A stretch of DNA of 7,838 bases from Thermoplasmatota archaeon (GCA_023489425.1 JAMDCG010000020.1:1-7838); one strand, 5' to 3'; positions 1 through 6,378 are shown, counted from the first letter of the stretch. The notes: generated from the sequence alone by a model not told the origin. A program made the numbers and translations.

Positions 1-189
1 CGTGGTATTTACTATTATTATTTCATAATCCATTCCAGACTCTTCAGCTATATCAACAATGCTATTCAGAGAATCTTCAAGAAGAGTTTCCTTACCCTTG
101 AAGAGACATAGAAAACTAAGTGATACTAGGGCTTTTTGGCTCTTTTTAAGCTCATAATATTTCAATTGTTGAGTGAAGGATTCTGGCAC
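1..189 (-). CDS. Partial gene, possible family 2 glycosyltransferase N-terminus (runs off left edge)
   Basis: An open frame of 63 codons starts at a GTG (187-189) and continues through the left window edge, so the C-terminus is missing. Residues about 22-61 (ALVSLSFLCLFKGKETLLED, then DSLNSIVDIAEESGMDYEII and IVN) have the pattern of a GT-A family 2 glycosyltransferase start: a beta strand, then a helix of the type KExLLExSLNSI, then a second strand EIIIV. Two family hallmarks are weak: the proline normally ending the first strand is absent, and the residues after EIIIV read NTT instead of the usual DDGS or NGS. The catalytic DXD would lie outside the window. The GTG start is chosen because a TATA box (211-218) lies about 25 bp upstream, fitting a leaderless transcript. 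No ATG exists in frame upstream, and TTG at 163-165 is the alternative. It is transcribed away from the ABC operon. The reading frame is fairly secure; the family is tentative, and a decayed gene is possible. Confidence 0.42.
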   Translation of the reverse strand, partial: MPESFTQQLKYYELKKSQKALVSLSFLCLFKGKETLLEDSLNSIVDIAEESGMDYEIIIVNTT

Positions 190-210
190 ACTTATGGTAT
201 TAGCTATCCA

Positions 211-218
211 TTTAAAAG
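211..218 (-). promoter_or_regulatory. Archaeal TATA box for the minus-strand partial gene
   Basis: Read on the minus strand this is CTTTTAAA, close to the archaeal TATA consensus, preceded by an A-rich stretch (ACAAAAA) that could serve as a BRE. Its centre is about 25 bp upstream of the GTG at 187-189, so transcription would begin at or within a couple of bases of the start codon. That is the leaderless arrangement known for many archaeal genes. Confidence 0.5.
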
Positions 219-258
219 TTTTTGTTAAAGATATTTTATTTAGACGAACACTATAATT

Positions 259-272
259 GTTATGAAGATAAC
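259..272. promoter_or_regulatory. Small inverted repeat next to the ABC operon TATA box, candidate operator
   Basis: GTTAT-GAAG-ATAAC is a perfect 5-bp inverted repeat with a 4-bp centre. It ends exactly where the TATA box of the importer operon begins, so a bound repressor would block TBP/TFB. Metal-dependent DtxR-type regulators are common controllers of iron importers, but nothing in the sequence identifies the protein, and a 5-bp arm can occur by chance in AT-rich DNA. Confidence 0.22.
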
Positions 273-282
273 TTTATAAATA
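273..282 (+). promoter_or_regulatory. TATA box of the ABC importer operon
   Basis: TTTATAAATA is a good archaeal TATA box. Transcription would start about 25 bp downstream, near 302-304, giving a very short leader that consists mainly of the ribosome binding site AAAGGAG (304-310), 7 bases before the ATG at 318. It is therefore an SD-led gene, not a leaderless one. Confidence 0.55.
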
Positions 283-317
283 TGAATTAAATTTCACTTT
301 TGTAAAGGAGACTTCAT

Positions 318-1310
318 ATGGAAACAAATAACAGAATGAAAGGCAGCAAGAAAATAATAGCAACTATTGTTGTTATTGTTGTGATTTTATCAGCAATTGG
401 TGCGATCGAATATGAGCACATTTCCAGCTCGAAAAAGGGACGAATAATAACTGTAAATTCAAACGTTTCTGGCATTCATCTGAACAGGATCGTTTCACTC
501 GATCCGGCGGCAAGTGCTACACTTTATGCCATAGGGGCATTCAAAGATGTTCTGGGAAAGGGTCCTTACACAACATATCCAAAGAGTAATTTACCAAATA
601 TGACATGTTATCCAGATATGAGTATTGAACAGATAGTAAATCTTTCTCCACAGGCGGTTATTTCATTTAGCTCTTATCCACCAGGTGAGGTGCAGGAACT
701 TCTGAACGCAAGTATTGATTATATATTTCTCAGCGCAGGATTGAATTCTACATTTACACAAATAATGGCTCAGAACACGTTGCTGGGTGAATTAACTGGC
801 AACCAGAAGAATGCAACACTTCTCAATAACTGGATGAGGGAATCATTGAATGAATTCTCTAATGTAAGTGTTGTCAGCAAGACATTGCTATATGCAATGT
901 GTGTTGAGAATGGTGCAACATGGACCACTGGAAAAGGTACATTTGTGAATGCTATGTTCAATTACTCTCATTTAAATAATATAGCAAATGGATCTGGTTT
1001 CTATGAGATATCAAATGAAAACATAGTAAACTCAAATCCTCAGGTAATACTTCTTGGAACATGCTTTAATCAATCCGATCTTGACAAAGAACCCTTTGAT
1101 TCAACTGGTGCTTATAAGAATAATACGATCTATACTGCATTTAATACAAATCTTTTCTCAGAACCTAACTTCAGAAATATATTTGCCATAGAATGGATGA
1201 TCTATGAAGTATATCACATAACAGTCAAACTTCCTAAATTTCCATTTGAATTAAATTACAATCCAGAACCTCCACAGGTTCAGAGTATCTATGAGGATGT
1301 TAATGTTTAA
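318..1310 (+). CDS. Membrane-anchored substrate-binding protein of an iron-siderophore/cobalamin-type ABC importer
   Basis: This 330-residue protein would capture the substrate outside the cell and deliver it to the permease encoded next. Basic residues at 7-12 precede a single hydrophobic segment (about 13-30). No cysteine follows it, so it is an uncleaved membrane anchor and not a lipoprotein. The extracellular part has the BtuF/FepB/TroA-like fold signature: NRIVSLDPAASATLYAIGAF (56-75) with the usual strand-helix start, a two-lobe pattern with YPDMSIEQIVNLSPQAVI (98-115), and a second-lobe strand before NPQVILL (240-246). Eleven N-X-S/T sequons lie in the exposed part, suggesting heavy N-glycosylation. 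The start is set by AAAGGAG at 304-310. It is the first gene of a three-gene operon and overlaps the permease start by 8 or 20 bases. Substrate is not determinable: ferric siderophore, cobalamin and heme are all possible, and no siderophore or corrinoid genes are nearby. The family assignment is firm. Confidence 0.85.
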   Translation: METNNRMKGSKKIIATIVVIVVILSAIGAIEYEHISSSKKGRIITVNSNVSGIHLNRIVSLDPAASATLYAIGAFKDVLGKGPYTTYPKSNLPNMTCYPDMSIEQIVNLSPQAVISFSSYPPGEVQELLNASIDYIFLSAGLNSTFTQIMAQNTLLGELTGNQKNATLLNNWMRESLNEFSNVSVVSKTLLYAMCVENGATWTTGKGTFVNAMFNYSHLNNIANGSGFYEISNENIVNSNPQVILLGTCFNQSDLDKEPFDSTGAYKNNTIYTAFNTNLFSEPNFRNIFAIEWMIYEVYHITVKLPKFPFELNYNPEPPQVQSIYEDVNV

Positions 1311-2364
1311 AAATAAACAGATTAGGAAATTAATGGTATCACATGGTAGAACGTATACCATATTTTCAATTTCAATTATAGCCTTTTTCCTATCATTTTT
1401 CCTTTCTCTGGGGGTAGGGTCGGTAAATGTTGAATTTTTTACCATACTGCGCTCAGTAGGAGAGCAGATCGGAATCAATGTAGGTTCCGTAAAATATTCT
1501 GATTATATTATAGTAACTCAGCTGAGAGAACCCGAGATTCTTGGGGCAGCCGCTGTTGGAGCTTCCCTAGGCGTGGGAGGTGCTGTTATCCAGAGTATTT
1601 TTAGGAACCCCATATCTGAGCCATATATTACAGGAGTATCCAGTGGGGCAACCCTTGGAGCTGTCATTGCAATAGTTTTTGGAATAACAGTTTTCGGAAT
1701 TTTCACATTACCCATATTTGCATTTATATTCGCAATACTTATTGTTTCAGGTGTTTATGTTTTATCCTTTAGAAATGGGAGAACTCCTCCTGTTGTATTC
1801 CTGCTTACAGGTATCGCCATATCACTTTTTGCAACATCATTTGTGGCCCTATTGCTTTATTCGAAACCGGCTCTTGAGAATAGGATATTTTACTGGATTC
1901 TTGGATCGCTTTCAGGTATTTCTTGGCTTGATGACATGATCGTTGTACCTCTGGTTATTGTAACTTCCCTTATACTGGGGTCAATGTACAGGCAGTTAAA
2001 CGCACTCCAGATGGGAGAGATTTACGCAAAGTCTGTAGGAGTAAATGCCGAAAAATCTAAACTCGCTGCCATAGGGCTTACCACAGTGGCAGTATCTGCA
2101 TGTGTTTCAATTAGCGGTCTCATCGGATTTGTAGGTCTAATATTCCCACATGTTTCAAGATTATTGTATGGTGGTTCCAATAAGTATGTGATCCCTTCCT
2201 CTGCTATTCTTGGTGCAACATTCCTTATTCTCAGCAATGATCTTGCACATTTGATCATAAAGGGAGAGGTTTTACCCATAGGTATTATCACGGGCATAAT
2301 TGGTGTACCATTTTTCATGATTCTTATGGCCAAAATATCAAAAAGGGGGTATTACAGTGCTTGA
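1303..2364 (+). CDS. FecCD/BtuC-family ABC transporter permease
   Basis: This is the membrane channel subunit, which would act as a homodimer. It is hydrophobic throughout, consistent with about ten membrane segments as in BtuC, and 353 residues is normal for the family. Diagnostic stretches (numbered from this start) are LREP (74-77), GASLGVGGAVIQSIFRNPIS (86-105) with the conserved Q and NP, GVSSGATLGA (111-120), the cytoplasmic coupling region LQMGEIYAKSVGV (235-247) that contacts the ATPase, GLIGFVGLIFPHVSRLLYGG (272-291), and ELP-like EVLPIGIITGIIGVPFF (322-338). Three in-frame ATGs occur at 1291, 1297 and 1303. The last is preferred because GAGG (1293-1296) sits 6 bases before it, and because its 8-base overlap with the previous stop matches the 8-base overlap at the next junction. 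Starting at 1291 would add four residues. Substrate class is shared with the neighbours and not resolved further. Confidence 0.9.
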   Translation: MFKNKQIRKLMVSHGRTYTIFSISIIAFFLSFFLSLGVGSVNVEFFTILRSVGEQIGINVGSVKYSDYIIVTQLREPEILGAAAVGASLGVGGAVIQSIFRNPISEPYITGVSSGATLGAVIAIVFGITVFGIFTLPIFAFIFAILIVSGVYVLSFRNGRTPPVVFLLTGIAISLFATSFVALLLYSKPALENRIFYWILGSLSGISWLDDMIVVPLVIVTSLILGSMYRQLNALQMGEIYAKSVGVNAEKSKLAAIGLTTVAVSACVSISGLIGFVGLIFPHVSRLLYGGSNKYVIPSSAILGATFLILSNDLAHLIIKGEVLPIGIITGIIGVPFFMILMAKISKRGYYSA

Positions 2365-3145
2365 ACTGAATGACATTCGTTTCAGGCGAGGTGAGCTTGA
2401 GATAGGTCCTGTCTCCATGGAACTTTCCCCTGGAGAAATCCTTTCAATCTGCGGAAAAAATGGTTCAGGGAAAACTTCGACACTCACAGCAATCAGTGGT
2501 TATATACCCCTGATTGGAGGTTCCATAATTGTGGATGGCGACAATCTTAGGAAATTGAAGCCATCAGTTGTAGCAAGAAAAATTTCCTATGTTCAACAGG
2601 AAATTCCGGACCCCATGGGTTTTACAGTAAGGGATGTTATGGAGATTTCTGGCTTTACAAGAATGGGTGGTGATGAAGAAATTGTAGATGCTCTAAAACT
2701 ATGTGGCGTAGAAAAGTTCATCGATAGGGATTTCTCTACGTTGAGTGGAGGAGAAAAAAGAATGGTGTCCATAGCCGGCGGTATTTATCAGAATGCAGAT
2801 TATATAATGATGGATGAACCTACGTCATTTCTTGATCTTGACAAAATTAGCACTCTTATTAAGATTCTTAATTCTTTAAAGGAAAAGAGAAAGGGTGTTC
2901 TGCTTGTAATGCATGACATAAACTTAGCTAACAGAATATCTGATTCTATCCTTCTTTTCAGGGAAGGTAAGGTTGTTGCCTTCGGAGATAAGGAAGATGT
3001 TCTAACAATCCACAATCTAGAAATGGCATATAATGCAAAATTTGCTAAATATTCATCCCCAGAGGGAATAAGATTTTATCCGGTTGAAATGGAGGATTTC
3101 ACTGATTTTCCCGAAGAAGCCAGGGAAGGTCCTCAACACTCTTAA
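2357..3145 (+). CDS. ABC transporter ATPase, iron/cobalamin importer type
   Basis: This 262-residue cytoplasmic ATPase powers the importer. Its ABC motifs are intact and in order: Walker A GKNGSGKT (33-40), Q-loop VQQE (79-82), signature LSGGEKR (129-135), Walker B YIMMDEP (149-155), D-loop SFLD (157-160) and H-loop MHD with His186. A short C-terminal extension of about 30 residues ends in an acidic stretch. It starts at GTG (2357-2359) with a clear ribosome binding site AGGGGGT (2344-2350) 6 bases upstream, and overlaps the permease stop by 8 bases, so translation is probably coupled. It is the last gene of the operon. Its final 47 bases overlap in antisense the end of the Toprim gene on the other strand. 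The BtuD/FecE-like subgroup is inferred from the partner genes. Confidence 0.92.
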   Translation: MLELNDIRFRRGELEIGPVSMELSPGEILSICGKNGSGKTSTLTAISGYIPLIGGSIIVDGDNLRKLKPSVVARKISYVQQEIPDPMGFTVRDVMEISGFTRMGGDEEIVDALKLCGVEKFIDRDFSTLSGGEKRMVSIAGGIYQNADYIMMDEPTSFLDLDKISTLIKILNSLKEKRKGVLLVMHDINLANRISDSILLFREGKVVAFGDKEDVLTIHNLEMAYNAKFAKYSSPEGIRFYPVEMEDFTDFPEEAREGPQHS

Positions 3146-3464
3146 TCTTAAAGCTGTGGTCTATAAAGTACCAGAATCTGGAGTTCACTTTGCATCCATA
3201 ACTCTGAAGAATAGTGGATATTTTTGATTGAAGATCTATTCCCTTTCTATCAAAGTCCGTTAATAGTATTACTTTAGTATGTTCTGAAGAAACTCTGCTG
3301 CAGAAATTTTCTATGGATACACCCTGGTTGATTTTTATGATCTCTCCAGTGACACCAATTTCCCTTAGCGCTGAAACGTCATGATCCCCCTCTACAATAA
3401 TAGGCGAATTAATATTGTCCCTCAAAACATATTCAACTTCTCTGACGAATTTATTCTCCCTCAG
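3099..3464 (-). CDS. Small archaeal Toprim-domain protein, putative CTG start
   Basis: This is a single Toprim domain of about 121 residues. The catalytic-type motifs are present: the glutamate in PIIVEGDHDVSALREIG (21-37; Glu25) and the DxD motif in LLTDFDRKG (67-75; Asp70, Asp72). A KSVEDLPWL tail is typical of stand-alone archaeal Toprim proteins (UPF0292-like). The Toprim fold is shared by topoisomerases, DnaG primases and RNase M5 and acts on nucleic acids with Mg2+; the role of these small archaeal members is not established. No ATG or GTG is in frame before Glu25. TTG at 3423-3425 would give 108 residues but cuts the helix that normally precedes the first strand and has no good ribosome binding site. 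CTG at 3462-3464 overlaps the helicase TGA as CTGA and lies 8 bases after AGGAGG, so it is chosen. Translational coupling to the helicase is likely. Domain call firm, start uncertain. Confidence 0.78.
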   Translation of the reverse strand: MRENKFVREVEYVLRDNINSPIIVEGDHDVSALREIGVTGEIIKINQGVSIENFCSRVSSEHTKVILLTDFDRKGIDLQSKISTILQSYGCKVNSRFWYFIDHSFKIKSVEDLPWLLRENQ

Positions 3465-6187
3465 TTCCAGAACCTCCTATTTTTTGCAAAATCAGTTTCC
3501 TGTCTTATTATTTCCCTAATAAGGTCATCCTCATCAAAATATCTAACCGAAAGAAGTCTTGTAGCCATTTCTGGCCCTATTCCTCTACCTGCCATGGTCA
3601 TTAATGCTGTTTTTCCTCTTGCCCTTAGAATGTGAATGGACTTTGTCAGGCTATTTTTCTCCTTAAGAGTAAGTTTTTCATGGTCAATTGATTCCTTTAT
3701 GCTATCTCTGCTGAACGGTGAAATTGCTGCAACAAGGTTGCTTCCACAGGAAGGACATCTAAAATTATTTAAATTTTTAACCTTATCTGTATGTGTCCAC
3801 AGGCACTTTGTGCAGAGCAGTGTCATCTCTTCATTTAGTAGTCTGTCCCTGATCGAATCAATAATTGCCTTGGTTGGTTTTAATGGTGCAATTCTCTCTG
3901 AATAATGAGACAGGAACTGTTCTGATCCCTGGCTGAAGTTTTCACGTTCAACAAATTCAATATCATCAATGTTTTTAATGAATAGATTCACAGTATCCAT
4001 GTCCATATAATCATTCATCATCTTCCTTATACAGTCTTCATAGAGAACCGTGTTTTTATAAGATTCAATTATCTTCTCTATCCTCATTCTTGAAAGATCA
4101 GCATCCATCTTAATGACTCCAAATTTTCTTGCCTCGTAAAGGAATATTCCATTGAAAAATCTGGATCTTTTAACAGTATTTTCTATGAGAATTTCAAGAT
4201 CATGATTCTTCAGCTGTCTAATTATCTCAACCATATCGGCTGACCTCAATTTCTTACCAGTTCTCATATAAATGTGGTATGGAGAATAGTCTGTTTCAAC
4301 GCTTTCACCTGTTATGGCAGTGAGTAAGGACCCTATTATCTCAGAAAGAGCAAAATTTCCCTTTGTTCCTAATAGTATCTGTATAAGTATCTCCTGTCCA
4401 TGGGTCTCCACGAACACCTTCCTTGTAAGAGCAAGATCCTGTTTCAGCCACTCTTCAAGTTTCTTTCTTGATCTGGGATCAACGCTTTCATCTATATTGC
4501 AGAATTCCCTGTTAAATGAAACTCTTTCAGTTACATCTGTAAGGACAGGTATATCCTCTCCCGTCCATTTGGGGGTGAGGGCAGCAGTATGAAAAGGTTC
4601 AACAAATATACTCTGTTCCTCAAGTCTTATTGTTCTCCATGTTGCACCCCTCATAACAAAATAAGCTCCGGGTTCTATTTCATTCAGTACATATCTTTCG
4701 TCAAGTGTTCCAACAAATTTCCTGTTGATTACATCTATCACCCTATATGTCTTCTCGCTTGGTATCATTGAAATATTATTTATGAAATATTCAAGCGAGG
4801 ATGATGATGACATAACGTTAACAGAATCGTACCTGATCTTTCTTGAAACTTTTAAAAAATCTATGATGGAAAGATATTCCTCATAGGATAGGTTTCTCAT
4901 GGGATAGCTTCTGATAAGTATTTTGTAGAATTTCTCAGCATTAAACTTTCTCATCTCGTGAGATCTTAAAAGTATCTGATTTGCCACTGTTGCATAGGAC
5001 AGATCTCTGATAAACACCGGTTCAAGTATCTGGTTGTTGATCTGTCCTACTATTGCCATAGCTTCCTCCATTTCAATGAGGTCTCCACAGAGAATTATTC
5101 CTCTGGAGATTTTCTGTATCCAGTGACCTGACCTACCGATCCTTTGAATCAACTTGTTTATTTGTCTTGGAGAATTGAACTGTATTACAAGATCTGCAGA
5201 ACCTATGTCTATCCCAAGTTCCAGAGATGATGTACAAATCAGTCCTTTGATCTCCCTGTTCTTGAATTTTGCCTCTGCCTCTTCCCGGGTTTCTCTAGAA
5301 AGGGAACCATGATGAACCATTACTGGTAATTGTCCATAATATAGGGACATTCGAAATGCAATATCCTCCGCCACACTTCTTGTATTCACAAATACAAGTG
5401 TACCCTGATGGGACTCAATCAGTTCTTTAATTTTTTTAACTGCCCCTGCATACTCTGGTTCACAGCCCATCTTACTTGCTATGTCATCTGAGGCTTTTTC
5501 AGGAATTGTAATCTCAAACTCCATGGTTTTTATCATGGATGTTTTGAGAATTTCTACATTACCAGTATTATAAAGAAATCTAGCTAGTTCCTCTGGATTT
5601 CCGACTGTTGCAGATAGACCTATCCTCTGAAAATTTGGTGACAACTCTGCAAGTCTTTCCAGAGAAATGCTTAACTGCGTCCCTCTTTCATTCTGGGCCA
5701 GTTCATGGAGTTCATCTACAATGACATATTTCAAATATTTAAGGTACTCTCTTATCTTTTTTGAGTTTAACAGTATCTGAACCGACTCTGGCGTAGTGAT
5801 GAGTATATCTGCAGGATTATCCCTGATCTCTCTCCTTTCCTTTTCAGAAATATCACTGTGTCTAACCTGAACACTTATACCCATCTTTTTTCCATAATTC
5901 TTGAGCCGGAGTAACATATCCCTGTTCAAAGCTCTTAGTGGTGTGATGAAGAGTGCTGTTATTGGTTTTGTCTCGTTATTAAGTATATAATCAAATATGG
6001 GAAAAATAGCGGCTTCTGTCTTTCCGCTTCCTGTTGGAGATATCAGCATGGCGCTTTTTCCACTTCTAATTACTGGGATGAGCATCTCCTGAGCTTCTGT
6101 CAATTCTTCAAATTTTAGGGTGTTGAAAAAATCATACATTCTCTGTGAGAAAAAATTTTCAAAATTATTCTCGTTGATAACGACCAT
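3461..6187 (-). CDS. Lhr-family superfamily 2 ATP-dependent helicase with C-terminal zinc ribbon
   Basis: This 908-residue protein is predicted to unwind or anneal DNA or RNA. The SF2 core is complete: Q-motif-like LTEAQ (29-33), Walker A SPTGSGKT (50-57), TPLRAL (82-87), TTPES (131-135), Walker B box DELH (158-161), SAT (192-194), FVNTRS (266-271), CTSSLELGIDIG (318-329) and QRIGRSGH (348-355). QLSISLERL (171-179), HHGSLSRE (292-299) and NSPRQINKLIQRIGRSGH are characteristic of Lhr rather than Hel308 or RecQ. Winged-helix and DEAD/H-associated regions follow (about 385-770), including GATWRTI (514-520). A four-cysteine zinc ribbon (C792, C795, C811, C814) comes next, and the C-terminal tail contains GRGIGPEMA (867-875), resembling a helix-hairpin-helix turn. 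The start ATG is supported by GAAGGAG 8 bases upstream. The stop overlaps the Toprim gene, and the poly-aspartate microgene lies directly upstream. Archaeal Lhr proteins are linked to repair, recombination or RNA metabolism; which applies here is unknown. Confidence 0.93.
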   Translation of the reverse strand: MVVINENNFENFFSQRMYDFFNTLKFEELTEAQEMLIPVIRSGKSAMLISPTGSGKTEAAIFPIFDYILNNETKPITALFITPLRALNRDMLLRLKNYGKKMGISVQVRHSDISEKERREIRDNPADILITTPESVQILLNSKKIREYLKYLKYVIVDELHELAQNERGTQLSISLERLAELSPNFQRIGLSATVGNPEELARFLYNTGNVEILKTSMIKTMEFEITIPEKASDDIASKMGCEPEYAGAVKKIKELIESHQGTLVFVNTRSVAEDIAFRMSLYYGQLPVMVHHGSLSRETREEAEAKFKNREIKGLICTSSLELGIDIGSADLVIQFNSPRQINKLIQRIGRSGHWIQKISRGIILCGDLIEMEEAMAIVGQINNQILEPVFIRDLSYATVANQILLRSHEMRKFNAEKFYKILIRSYPMRNLSYEEYLSIIDFLKVSRKIRYDSVNVMSSSSSLEYFINNISMIPSEKTYRVIDVINRKFVGTLDERYVLNEIEPGAYFVMRGATWRTIRLEEQSIFVEPFHTAALTPKWTGEDIPVLTDVTERVSFNREFCNIDESVDPRSRKKLEEWLKQDLALTRKVFVETHGQEILIQILLGTKGNFALSEIIGSLLTAITGESVETDYSPYHIYMRTGKKLRSADMVEIIRQLKNHDLEILIENTVKRSRFFNGIFLYEARKFGVIKMDADLSRMRIEKIIESYKNTVLYEDCIRKMMNDYMDMDTVNLFIKNIDDIEFVERENFSQGSEQFLSHYSERIAPLKPTKAIIDSIRDRLLNEEMTLLCTKCLWTHTDKVKNLNNFRCPSCGSNLVAAISPFSRDSIKESIDHEKLTLKEKNSLTKSIHILRARGKTALMTMAGRGIGPEMATRLLSVRYFDEDDLIREIIRQETDFAKNRRFWN
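3473..3478 (-). promoter_or_regulatory. Ribosome binding site deciding the Toprim gene start
   Basis: On the minus strand AGGAGG lies within the last codons of the helicase gene, 8 bases before the CTG at 3462-3464 and about 47 bases before the TTG at 3423-3425. A near-perfect Shine-Dalgarno sequence here supports initiation at the helicase stop and argues against the downstream TTG. Confidence 0.5.
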
Positions 6188-6200
6188 TTAAATTGCTCCT

Positions 6201-6278
6201 TCAGAACCCATCGTCGTCATCGTCATCATCGTCGTCGTCATCGTCGTCATCATCCCTAGGTCTATAGTTGAATAACAC
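6201..6278 (-). CDS. 25-residue microprotein with a run of 15 aspartates
   Basis: A short frame from GTG (6276-6278) to TGA (6201-6203) encodes MLFNYRPR, then fifteen aspartates (6210-6254), then GF. Three things support translation. GAGGTGA, a seven-base match to the archaeal Shine-Dalgarno consensus, precedes the GTG by 4 bases. An in-frame TGA just upstream (6288-6290) fixes the start to within three codons. The aspartate run mixes GAT and GAC, which is less like a pure trinucleotide expansion. The stop codon is fused to the helicase ribosome binding site (TGAAGGAG), only 13 bases before the helicase ATG, so the two are probably translationally coupled. I do not recognise the family. The basic-aromatic head with a purely acidic tail could dock on a basic nucleic-acid-binding surface, or the frame could act mainly as a leader peptide; both ideas are inference. 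Confidence 0.6.
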   Translation of the reverse strand: MLFNYRPRDDDDDDDDDDDDDDDGF

Positions 6279-6282
6279 GGCT

Positions 6283-6289
6283 TCACCTC
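6283..6289 (-). promoter_or_regulatory. Ribosome binding site of the poly-aspartate microgene
   Basis: GAGGTGA on the minus strand matches seven consecutive bases of the complement of the archaeal 16S rRNA tail and lies 4 bases before the GTG at 6276-6278. It is the main evidence that this very short frame is translated. Confidence 0.55.
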
Positions 6290-6310
6290 AGGACATCTAA
6301 ATGATAATAG

Positions 6311-6318
6311 TATTAAAA
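6311..6318 (-). promoter_or_regulatory. Candidate TATA box of the microgene-helicase-Toprim unit
   Basis: TTTTAATA on the minus strand would place the transcription start near 6289-6291. That is just upstream of the GAGGTGA site, so the transcript would carry a very short leader and the microgene as its first cistron. The surrounding region (6279-6378) is AT-rich and offers other weak candidates. Confidence 0.38.
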
Positions 6319-6347
6319 TGTTTTTTCTAATTTTTTATGAAAAATTA

Positions 6348-6355
6348 AGTTTATT
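6348..6355 (+). promoter_or_regulatory. Candidate TATA box of the glycerate kinase gene
   Basis: AGTTTATT, preceded by AAAATT as a possible BRE, is centred about 27 bp before the ATG at 6379. There is no Shine-Dalgarno sequence before that ATG, so the transcript is probably leaderless. The match to the TATA consensus is moderate. Confidence 0.4.
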
Positions 6356-6378
6356 GACCTTAAGCTGATACCTTAAAC

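Noticed and set aside
1291..1293. First ATG as the permease start
   Set aside because: It has no Shine-Dalgarno sequence at proper distance, whereas the ATG at 1303 follows GAGG by 6 bases; 1291 remains possible and would add four residues.
2022..2333. 103-codon minus-strand open frame inside the permease gene
   Set aside because: It lies fully antisense to a strongly conserved permease region and has no recognisable domain; it is a shadow of that gene.
3219..3226. T-run (ATTTTTGA) as a transcription terminator for the ABC operon
   Set aside because: Only five Ts occur, the site is 75 bases past the stop and within the Toprim coding region; the evidence is too weak to list.
3423..3425. TTG as the start of the Toprim gene
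   Set aside because: It leaves too short a lead-in to the first Toprim strand and has no ribosome binding site at proper distance, while AGGAGG and a stop-overlapping CTG occur upstream.
3381..3635. 84-codon plus-strand open frame across the helicase/Toprim junction
   Set aside because: It is antisense to two well-supported genes, and its protein has no family features.
6210..6254. CRISPR-like or tandem repeat array
   Set aside because: The periodicity is three bases and is fully explained by a run of Asp codons; no spacers or longer repeat unit exist.
6279..6378. Structured RNA or riboswitch in the divergent intergenic region
   Set aside because: The 100 bases are AT-rich with promoter-like elements on both strands, and I see no extended stem or known RNA motif.
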